DNA of 6,336 nucleotides, taken from NCBI GenBank assembly GCA_035551475.1, contig DASZMX010000034.1, positions 1 to 6,336 on the forward strand, given 5' to 3'. Positions 1-5,632 of this stretch are shown piece after piece. Each line of letters opens with the position of its first letter. Position 1 is the first letter of the stretch. This DNA is from DASZMX01 sp035551475 (GTDB lineage Bacteria > Verrucomicrobiota > Verrucomicrobiia > Limisphaerales > Palsa-1400). Both the position numbers and the translations under genes were made by a program. Below the pieces are notes generated by a model, which worked only from the letters and a program-made list of their open reading frames with translations, was not told the DNA's origin and searched no databases.

Positions 1-328
1 ATGTGACACCATAAAGCCACCCATCGGCGCCCACGCACAAGGGGCCAACGGGAGCGCGGCCGTTGAGGCGATTAAAATTCCAGACGGTTTCCCAAGCCCC
101 GTTGGTGGTTACCCGGTAAATCGTGCCCGCTCCATATCCTCCATCTTGAGTGACTCCGTAGAAACAGCCATCCGGTCCCAAGACCGGAGGGCCGCTGGGA
201 TTCGCGGGCCCGGGCTCAAACTCATAGACCACTTCCGGGCTGCCGGCGACCGCCTTCCGAACGGACACCTCATTAAACAGGAGGGTAGTTATGGCAAAGC
301 TAAACAGGGCGAGGCGTGTTAGTTTCAT
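1..328 (-). CDS. GloVer (Gloeo_Verruco) tandem-repeat secreted protein, N-terminal part
   Basis: This reading frame has no stop before the left edge, so only about the first 109 residues are present and the C-terminus is missing. It starts at ATG 328-326 (MKLTRLALFSF), followed by a hydrophobic signal-peptide-like segment to about residue 29 (KAVAG). Then come two beta-propeller-like repeat units: residues about 33-86 contain VVYEF, GPDGCFYGVTQDGG and YGAGTIYRVTTNG, and the next unit begins with GADGWLYGVT. The D-G-x-[LF]-Y-G-[VT]-T-x-x-G-G and G-x-G-T-[IV]-[YF]-[RK]-[VL]-T pattern is the hallmark of the Gloeo_Verruco repeat (TIGR03803), common in Verrucomicrobiota and some cyanobacteria. The molecular function of the family is not established; these proteins are usually exported and often large. 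No Shine-Dalgarno sequence is seen before the ATG. It lies downstream of, and in the same direction as, the CE15 gene, 147 bp apart, so co-transcription is possible but not shown. Confidence 0.85.
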   Translation of the reverse strand, partial: MKLTRLALFSFAITTLLFNEVSVRKAVAGSPEVVYEFEPGPANPSGPPVLGPDGCFYGVTQDGGYGAGTIYRVTTNGAWETVWNFNRLNGRAPVGPLCVGADGWLYGVT

Positions 329-475
329 GGCAGAAGGCTTCCGGCAAGCAGCTACGGCTCCTTGGCAAAGAAGGTTGCCCAACTTCGATCATTTGTCCAT
401 TCAAAGGTATCGCATTGAGGCCCGGTTCGTACGGGCGGCAAGTCGTGAGTGTGGGGGGCCGCGGGAGGCTGTGGT

Positions 476-1849
476 TTATGGGGTCGCGGCGGGGGCGGGT
501 TGGACGTAGCGGTTGGCCCATTGGAGGAAGGTGGGCCAGTTGGGGCCGGTGGTGTGGCCGCCGCTGTGCTGGCGCCAGGCGAGGTCGCCGGCGATGAGGG
601 GGGTGTTGACTTCGGGCATGGTCGTGGTTCCGAGGTCCTTTTTTCCGAGGAGCCGGAAGACGGGGCCGGCGGCGACGGCGGCCATGAAACTGCCTCTTTG
701 ATCCACCCATGTGCCTTCTGCTCCCTGGCCGCTGGAGGCGCCGTAACTGATGAAGGTGGGACGGGGCGCGCAGAGGGCGATCAGTTCATGGGCGTCCACG
801 GGCAGGTCGCACGGATGCAAGGGGCCGCCATACTTGAGGAAGTTGCCCGCCATCCAATGGTATTCGCCCTGGCCGGTGAGGTTCTCGACGAGTTCACCCC
901 AGTTGCGGCGGCTCAATTTGGCGCCGCCTTCGCCCGACGATCCAATGAAGCCCACGGCGAATCGCTGGTCGTAGGCCATGGTGACGAGCGCGGCCTTGCC
1001 GTAGCGGGAGAGGCCTTCGATGCCGACTTTTTTGGCGTCCACGGTTTTGTCGGTTTCAAAATAATCCAGGGCGCGGCTGGCGCCCCAGGCCCAGGCGCGC
1101 AACGCGCCCCAATCGTCGGGCTGGCGGGGGTGGCCGTGGTTGCACAAACCGATGATGCCCTTGGTCAGGCCGGCGCCGTTGTCTGCTTGATAGCTGGTGG
1201 GGGTGATGACCGCGTGACCCCAGCCGTTGGAGGAAACTTCGTCCTGCCAGCGCGGGCCGCCGCCGGGAAATCCGCGGGCGAGATTAGTGCGGTTGCGGGC
1301 AAAGCCGGGGAACGCGCCGAAGCCGAACTCCAGCATCACGGGGACGGGCCCGGCGGCGTGGGCGGGCGTGGAGAGTGTCAACTGAATATCTACGGTGATC
1401 TGCGGGTCGCCGGAATTATCGACGTGCCCGACCAGGGTGCGGGTCAGCACGGGAATCGTGCCGTCCATTTCGTTGGTGGTGCGAGTGATTTCCCAGGTGA
1501 CCTTGGGCACATGGGCCGGGACGCGGCCATACATTTCGCGGTCGAAGTCCTCCATGATTTCCGGGCGGCGGCGGTTCCACCACAATTCGGGCGTGGTGAC
1601 TTTGGCTCCGTCTTTCAAGGTGAGCGGGTCGGGCAGGTTGGGGCAGGGATTGGCCTTGGCCTCGTCGGTGTTTTGATAATTGGCGGCCTGCGGATTCATG
1701 CCGTCGGCGCCGGAGCGCAGCGAGGTGATGCCCAATTGCTCCATCATGTTCTGATGGTCCTGCTGCGCGCTCCAATTGGTCTGGGCGAGGGCGGACGAGG
1801 CCAGAATGAAAGTCAGAGACAGCGCCGAGACGGTGCGATGTGGTTTCAT
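476..1849 (-). CDS. CE15 glucuronoyl esterase (4-O-methyl-glucuronoyl methylesterase family), secreted
   Basis: The product is a 457-residue secreted alpha/beta hydrolase predicted to cleave ester bonds between lignin alcohols and 4-O-methyl-glucuronic acid side chains of xylan. The chosen start (MKPHRTV, ATG 1849-1847) gives a signal peptide ending near residue 22 (SSALA). The frame stays open upstream to 2008, but that extension is not signal-like. An N-terminal segment DHQNMMEQLGITSLRSG is typical of bacterial CE15 proteins. The nucleophile motif is G-L-S-R-Y-G-K with Ser281. It is followed by SSGEGGAKLSRRNWGE with Glu307, then the VDAHELIALCAPRP block (about 351-364), and the catalytic His in SGGHTTGPNWP (His432). 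Bacterial members place the acidic residue differently from fungal ones, so Glu307, Glu378 and Asp383 are all candidates. Length matches single-domain bacterial CE15 enzymes, and no carbohydrate-binding module is attached. It is divergent from the plus-strand membrane-protein cluster, and nothing links it functionally to that cluster. Confidence 0.92.
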   Translation of the reverse strand: MKPHRTVSALSLTFILASSALAQTNWSAQQDHQNMMEQLGITSLRSGADGMNPQAANYQNTDEAKANPCPNLPDPLTLKDGAKVTTPELWWNRRRPEIMEDFDREMYGRVPAHVPKVTWEITRTTNEMDGTIPVLTRTLVGHVDNSGDPQITVDIQLTLSTPAHAAGPVPVMLEFGFGAFPGFARNRTNLARGFPGGGPRWQDEVSSNGWGHAVITPTSYQADNGAGLTKGIIGLCNHGHPRQPDDWGALRAWAWGASRALDYFETDKTVDAKKVGIEGLSRYGKAALVTMAYDQRFAVGFIGSSGEGGAKLSRRNWGELVENLTGQGEYHWMAGNFLKYGGPLHPCDLPVDAHELIALCAPRPTFISYGASSGQGAEGTWVDQRGSFMAAVAAGPVFRLLGKKDLGTTTMPEVNTPLIAGDLAWRQHSGGHTTGPNWPTFLQWANRYVQPAPAATP

Positions 1850-1962
1850 GGATGCATTATTGAAAACCGGCGCCGCGCCATTTGTCACGAAGAATAACGA
1901 AACGAAACGGGGTTGGTGGAGTTGTGCTGGACACCGGCGAGCGGGAGTCTTACAAAGCGGAG

Positions 1963-3132
1963 ATGGACGGGAATGTTTTGCCAGCCGAGATTTTGCCAAA
2001 AGAGTCAACGGAACGGACGAGCGGCGGGCCGGCGTTTTGGCCGGGACTTTTGCTGGCGCTGGCGGCGACTTCGATCACGGTGGGCATTCTGTGGGACATT
2101 TCATGGCATACAACGATTGGCCGGGACACGTTCTGGACGCCGGCGCACATGGCGATTTATCTGGGCGGGACGATTGGCGGGTGCGTGGGCGGGTGGCTGG
2201 CGATTCAAAGCACATTTTTCGGGGAGGGGCGCAATGCTGTTACAGTGCTGGGGGCGCGGGCGCCGCTGGGGGCGTGGGTGGCGATCTGGGGGGCGGTGGC
2301 GATGCTGACTTCGGCGCCGTTTGATAACTGGTGGCACAACGCGTATGGGCTGGACGTGAGAATCATCAGCGTGCCGCATGCGCTTTTGGGGTTGGGGATG
2401 CTGGGGATCAGCCTGGGGGCATTGTTGTTGACGTTATCGTGGCAAAACCAGCAGCAGGATGGCGCGGGGGGAGGGTTGTTTGTTTACGTGGGCGGCGTGT
2501 TCGTGGTGTTGGGGGCGGTGTTCATCATGGAATATAGCTGGCCCAATATGCAGCATACGGGACGGTTTTTTGAAGTGGCGGCGCTGACATTTCCGTTCCG
2601 GCTGGTGACGCTGGGGCGGGCGGGGAGGATTTCGTGGCCGGCCACGCGCAGCGCGGCGGTTTTCCTGCTGATTTATGGTCTCATGATATGGATTCTGCCG
2701 CTCTTTCCGGCAGAGCCGAAACTGGCGCCGATTTACAACAAGCTCACGCACATGGTCCCGCCGCCATTCCCCGTGCTGCTGATTTTTCCGGCGCTGGCGA
2801 TGGATCTGGTATTGCGGCGCCGGGTGAAAGACCAGGGATGGGGCGGATGGCTCACGGCGATGGCTTTGGGCACAGTATTTTTGGCGGTGTTTATTCCGGT
2901 GCAATGGTTCTTTGCGGAGTTTTTGCTGTCGCCGGGATCGCACAATTGGTTTTTTGCGGGGGACCGGATTTGGAGTTACGGATCGTCGCCCGGCAGTTAT
3001 CGGATGGAATTTTGGGACTGGAAAAGCGATCCGTTGAACTTTAAATCCGCCGGGTGGAGCTGGGTTTGGGCGACGGCGAGCGCGTGGGTGGGATTGCGCC
3101 TGGGCGGCTGGATGCGGAAGGTGCAGCGGTGA
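1963..3132 (+). CDS. Polytopic membrane protein with PmoC/AmoC-like copper-site motifs
   Basis: The product is a 389-residue inner-membrane protein with about nine to ten hydrophobic segments (roughly residues 24-44, 60-81, 101-120, 137-159, 171-190, 227-248, 266-284, 294-318, 364-381). Segments 1 and 3 each end in an Asp/His motif. The first has Asp45, Trp48, His49, Arg54, Asp55, Thr56, Thr59, Pro60 and His62 (D-x3-H-x12-H). The second has Asp121, Trp124, His125 and His139 (D-x3-H-x13-H). As I recall them, the PmoC copper ligands are Asp156/His160/His173 and Asn227/His231/His245, with identical spacing inside each site and nearly the same distance between sites (71 there, 76 here). Distant homology to the C subunit of copper membrane monooxygenases is inferred. 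The protein is longer than PmoC (about 260-290 residues) because of five or six extra C-terminal segments. ATG 1963 is the first ATG in frame; upstream alternatives are TTG 1882 and GTG 1924, without good ribosome-binding sites. It is translationally coupled to the next gene. Confidence 0.75.
   Translation: MDGNVLPAEILPKESTERTSGGPAFWPGLLLALAATSITVGILWDISWHTTIGRDTFWTPAHMAIYLGGTIGGCVGGWLAIQSTFFGEGRNAVTVLGARAPLGAWVAIWGAVAMLTSAPFDNWWHNAYGLDVRIISVPHALLGLGMLGISLGALLLTLSWQNQQQDGAGGGLFVYVGGVFVVLGAVFIMEYSWPNMQHTGRFFEVAALTFPFRLVTLGRAGRISWPATRSAAVFLLIYGLMIWILPLFPAEPKLAPIYNKLTHMVPPPFPVLLIFPALAMDLVLRRRVKDQGWGGWLTAMALGTVFLAVFIPVQWFFAEFLLSPGSHNWFFAGDRIWSYGSSPGSYRMEFWDWKSDPLNFKSAGWSWVWATASAWVGLRLGGWMRKVQR
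3116..3121 (+). promoter_or_regulatory. Shine-Dalgarno site supporting the GTG start at 3129
   Basis: GGAAGG lies inside the last codons of the upstream membrane-protein gene, seven bases before GTG 3129. That GTG overlaps the upstream TGA stop as GTGA (3129-3132). The placement selects 3129 over the in-frame GTG at 3054. The 3129 start also puts a clean signal peptide directly at the N-terminus. Confidence 0.7.
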
Positions 3133-4646
3133 GGGCGCTGCTGGCATTTCTGCTGGCGCTGATCGGCGTGGAGTCGGCGCAGGCGCATTTGGGAAGCCCG
3201 GATGTTTTTTATGACGGGCAAATCGGCGCGTATCGCGCGGCGGTGACGATTCGGATGCCGACCGTGGTGCCGGGGCGCGCGATGATTACGGTGCAAGCCG
3301 AGACGCCGGAGGCGTTGACGGTGACGTTCCGTCCGATTTTCAACAAAGTGGCCCTGAGCAATGCGCCGCCGGCGGAGCAGGGGGTGACGGTCGCGGGCGA
3401 GACGAATCTTTACAGCGGCGAATTGTGGCTGATGACGTCGGGCGCGTACAGCATCGAGGTGGCGGTGCGCGGGCCGGCCGGCCACGGGACGATCCTCATT
3501 CCTGTCAATTCAATTGCCACGAAACAATTGCCGCTGCCGCGGTGGCTGGGCGCGACGCTGGCGGCTCTGGGGTTGCTGCTCGTGCTGGGCGCGGTGGCGA
3601 TCGTGGCGGCGGCGGTGTCGGAGAGCGTGCTGCCGCTGGGAGCGGCGGCCGGGGTGGTGGAACGACGGCGGCGGCGGCGGGCCGCGGCGCTCACGGCGGT
3701 GGTGTTGGCGCTGGCGCTGTGGGGCGGAGCGAAATGGTGGAGCGTGGAGGAGCAGGATTTTCGCGCGCGCATTCGCGACGGCGGGTGGCCGGATTTGACG
3801 GGAACGGTGCGGGTCGAAGGCGGGCAGCGCGTGCTGGCGCTGACGCTGGGCCGGCAGGATTTGGAACATAACAAGCCCTTGGACCTGGCGCCAGACCACG
3901 GGAAATTGCTGCACCTGTTTCTGGTGCGGCAGCCGGCGCATGACGCGTTCGCGCATATTCATCCGGTGCGCAAAGGCAACCACGACTTCGAAGTGGCTTT
4001 GCCGGCGCTGCCGGAGGGCGATTATGAAATGTTTTGCGATTTGACGCTGGACGGAACGGGCTTTAGCTCCACCGCGACAAATCTCACGCATGTGCCGGCG
4101 CTGACGAACGCGGCGGTGGCGGCGGAGCCCAAGCTCATCCCGGACACAGATGATTCGTGGGCGGCGGGAACCGCGGGTGTGCCGACGCGCGCGGGGGAGG
4201 ATGCGGTGTTTCGCTTGACAGACGGGCGGCAATTGATTTGGAAGGCGCATCCGGCCTTGCGCGCGAACCACGACGCGGCGCTGCATTTTGAAGCGCGCGA
4301 CGCGGCGGGCAAGGCGCTGGAGCTGGAGCCTTATATGGGCATGATGAGCCACGTGGCGGTGATGCGCTCGGATGCGCGGGTGTTTGCGCATCTGCATCCC
4401 ACGGGAAATTTTTCGATGGCGGCGCAAATGGTGTTTGACTCGAAGATGGGAGTGGAGGACGGGATGGCGGGCATGGCGGGCATAGACCACTCGAAGATGG
4501 GGCATATGATGCATCAGGCGATGATGGGAGGGCCGGTGATTTCGCTGCCGTATCAATTTCCGAGCGCGGGGCAGTACCGGCTTTGGGTGCAGGTGAAAGC
4601 GGATGGGGATGTTTTGACCGGCATTTTCGATGCGACAGTCGAGTAG
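3129..4646 (+). CDS. Exported membrane-anchored Ig/cupredoxin-like protein with PmoB-like layout and Met/His-rich metal-binding segment
   Basis: The product has 505 residues. A signal peptide (MRALLAFLLALIGVESAQA) has an A-Q-A cleavage site after residue 19, so the mature chain is predicted to begin with His20. Residues 20-130 look like a beta-sandwich domain. Transmembrane segment 1 is at about 139-163, an arginine-rich cytoplasmic loop (Arg179-184) follows, and segment 2 is at about 185-204. The rest is periplasmic and contains two related modules: residues 246-308 with FAHIHP (276-279) and residues 396-495 with FAHLHP (421-424). The second holds a Met/His-rich insert at 440-467 (DHSKMGHMMHQAMMGG within it). 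The order signal, beta domain, two helices, beta domain resembles PmoB, whose mature N-terminal His is a copper ligand. The PmoB H-x-H pair is absent from the first domain; the aligned spot appears to read S-I-E. Copper binding in the periplasm is likely from composition; enzymatic function is not shown. A YtkA/CopC-type copper protein is the main alternative. The start GTG overlaps the upstream stop. Confidence 0.72.
   Translation: MRALLAFLLALIGVESAQAHLGSPDVFYDGQIGAYRAAVTIRMPTVVPGRAMITVQAETPEALTVTFRPIFNKVALSNAPPAEQGVTVAGETNLYSGELWLMTSGAYSIEVAVRGPAGHGTILIPVNSIATKQLPLPRWLGATLAALGLLLVLGAVAIVAAAVSESVLPLGAAAGVVERRRRRRAAALTAVVLALALWGGAKWWSVEEQDFRARIRDGGWPDLTGTVRVEGGQRVLALTLGRQDLEHNKPLDLAPDHGKLLHLFLVRQPAHDAFAHIHPVRKGNHDFEVALPALPEGDYEMFCDLTLDGTGFSSTATNLTHVPALTNAAVAAEPKLIPDTDDSWAAGTAGVPTRAGEDAVFRLTDGRQLIWKAHPALRANHDAALHFEARDAAGKALELEPYMGMMSHVAVMRSDARVFAHLHPTGNFSMAAQMVFDSKMGVEDGMAGMAGIDHSKMGHMMHQAMMGGPVISLPYQFPSAGQYRLWVQVKADGDVLTGIFDATVE
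4437..4529 (+). other. Met/His-rich putative metal-binding segment built from DNA repeats
   Basis: This stretch codes for about 31 residues with eight Met and three His, within the second H-x-H-P module of the exported protein. A 13-bp direct repeat, ACTCGAAGATGGG, occurs at 4438-4450 and 4489-4501 and codes for DSKMG and HSKMG. Between the copies, ATGGCGGGC is repeated in tandem at 4464-4472 and 4473-4481, coding for MAG-MAG. The first module lacks an equivalent stretch. Met/His-rich periplasmic segments of this kind commonly bind copper; that role is inferred here. Confidence 0.6.
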
Positions 4647-4709
4647 CCGGACGCGCGGAATCGAAGAACCTTTATTTTTCGGGAGTGGAGCTTAGGCTGG
4701 GGGCGTGGC

Positions 4710-5225
4710 ATGAAAGGTTTTCTGAGATTTGCGGGAATTGTCAATGCGGCGGTGTGGTGCGGGGCCTCGGTGTTCCTGCTGGTGGGGTTGCCGGCGTTGT
4801 TCTCGCCGTCCTTGGAGGCGCTCCTGACCAAGCCGTATGTGGGATTCGCGGCGGAGGCGGTGTTCCAGCGTTATTTTATACTTTACTACTGTTGCGGGGC
4901 GGTGGCGTTGCTCTGTCTGGCGGGGCAATGGGTGTATTCGGGAAAAGGCTCGCGGTTTGACGCCGTTTGCGCGGCGGGCTTGACTTGCGTCGGGTTGTTG
5001 ATGGGTTTGGGGCTGCAACCGCGGATGCATGTGTGGCATTACTACAAATACTTTGGCAAGACGCCGGAAGCGCAGGCGCACGCGGCGAAAATGTTTGGGT
5101 TATGGCATGGATTTTCGCAGAGTGTGAACCTGCTGGTGATCGCAGGATTAGTTTTTTATCTGTGGCGGACAACACGACTGCCGGAGGCGCCACGCTACGG
5201 GGGATTTGCCAAAATCAAGGGTTGA
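4710..5225 (+). CDS. DUF4149/TMEM205-like four-helix membrane protein
   Basis: The product is a 171-residue integral membrane protein with four predicted helices, at about residues 5-30, 54-76, 84-103 and 134-152. A long loop between helices 3 and 4 (about 104-133) contains PRMHVWHYYKYFG and AHAAKMFGLWHGFSQSVNL. The F-G-x-x-H-G-x-S-x-x-x-N-L motif before the last helix, the P-x-[IM] after helix 3 and the overall length fit the DUF4149/TMEM205-like family. The bacterial members have no firmly established biochemical function; human TMEM205 has been linked to cisplatin resistance. It follows the Met/His-rich exported protein by 63 bp on the same strand, with no visible terminator between them, so it is probably in the same operon. 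Several His and Met residues in the loop could be metal ligands, but this is speculative. It is not recognisably PmoA. The ribosome-binding site is weak (GGGGGCG at about 4699-4705). Confidence 0.75.
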   Translation: MKGFLRFAGIVNAAVWCGASVFLLVGLPALFSPSLEALLTKPYVGFAAEAVFQRYFILYYCCGAVALLCLAGQWVYSGKGSRFDAVCAAGLTCVGLLMGLGLQPRMHVWHYYKYFGKTPEAQAHAAKMFGLWHGFSQSVNLLVIAGLVFYLWRTTRLPEAPRYGGFAKIKG

Positions 5226-5254
5226 CAAAACAGCGAATGGATTAAAAATATAAG
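5222..5254 (+). promoter_or_regulatory. Possible promoter for the PUR-family gene
   Basis: A perfect TTGACA at 5222-5227 overlaps the TGA stop of the preceding gene (5223-5225). It is followed by an abruptly AT-rich stretch (5241-5254). TATAAG at 5249-5254 is the best minus-10 match but leaves a 21-bp spacer, which is long; AAATAT at 5246-5251 gives 18 bp but matches poorly. The AT-rich change in an otherwise GC-rich region, plus the 86-bp gap before the next start, supports a separate transcription unit. Confidence 0.4.
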
Positions 5255-5311
5255 GGAGTTAAGCAATCTTCGCGCGCTCGCGGGCGCCGGGGCAAACAAA
5301 TTAAATTAGTT

Positions 5312-5602
5312 ATGATTTCGAACGAACGTCCCTCTCCGCACGGGTATCGATCGTACAGCGCTGGTCCGCCGAAACCGCCTGTGAATGAAGATACTCTGAG
5401 GACTGAGAAAATTCAGATTGAACGCAAGACTTTCATTTTTACGCTGAAAGAAAATCCCCGTGGCCGTTTCCTGCGCATCACCGAAGATGTCAATGGCCGC
5501 CGTGACAACGTGATCATTCCTTCCACTGGGTTGGAAGAGTTCCGCAAAGTCCTCGATGACATGGTTCGCTCCTCGTTGGAGATGCCGGTCAAGGGTGAAT
5601 AA
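5312..5602 (+). CDS. PUR-family (DUF3276) DNA/RNA-binding protein
   Basis: This 96-residue protein has a flexible, proline-rich N-terminus (1-28) and one PUR repeat at about residues 32-87: IERKTFIFTLKENPRGRF, LRITEDVNGRRDNVIIP, then the helix TGLEEFRKVLDDMV. The aromatic strand, the R-G-R-F-L-R-I-[ST]-E block and the I-I-P before a G-L-x-x-F helix are the signature of bacterial PUR-alpha-like proteins found in Bacteroidetes, Verrucomicrobiota and Borrelia. Family members bind single-stranded nucleic acids, usually as dimers of single repeats, and act in gene regulation; the target here is unknown. The ATG at 5312 follows an AT-rich leader without a Shine-Dalgarno sequence. Its codons are less GC-biased than those of the upstream genes, consistent with a separately expressed core gene. 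It converges on rsfS, with 30 bp between the stop codons. Confidence 0.88.
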   Translation: MISNERPSPHGYRSYSAGPPKPPVNEDTLRTEKIQIERKTFIFTLKENPRGRFLRITEDVNGRRDNVIIPSTGLEEFRKVLDDMVRSSLEMPVKGE

Positions 5603-5632
5603 TCCGGGTTCTTCGCGGGGTGGGTGTCGATT

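Noticed and set aside
420..436. Inverted repeat GCCCG/CGGGC downstream of the CE15 gene as a terminator
   Set aside because: Only a 5-bp stem with a 7-base loop, and no T-run on the minus strand after it.
449..1897. Long plus-strand open frame of 482 codons opposite the CE15 gene
   Set aside because: It is antisense to a clearly recognised enzyme, its translation is low-complexity Gly/Ala/Val-rich with no family motif, and it is explained by the codon bias of the minus-strand gene.
1882..1962. Longer start (TTG 1882 or GTG 1924) for the PmoC-like protein
   Set aside because: Rare start codons with no well-spaced ribosome-binding site. The extra residues are not hydrophobic and match nothing. 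ATG 1963 is preferred, though its own ribosome-binding site is also weak.
1850..2008. N-terminal extension of the CE15 frame
   Set aside because: It would precede a clean signal peptide with a basic non-signal segment and overlap the divergent membrane-protein gene.
3666..3680. (CGG)5 trinucleotide run
   Set aside because: It codes for the arginine cluster of the cytoplasmic loop between the two helices, matching the positive-inside rule. A short run in GC-rich DNA needs no other explanation.
3510..4556. 348-codon minus-strand frame opposite the exported protein gene
   Set aside because: Arg/His/Gln-rich shadow translation of a GC-rich gene, with no start signal or family resemblance.
4710..5225. 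Calling the third gene PmoA
   Set aside because: It has four helices and 171 residues rather than about seven helices and 247, and its motifs fit DUF4149/TMEM205-like proteins.
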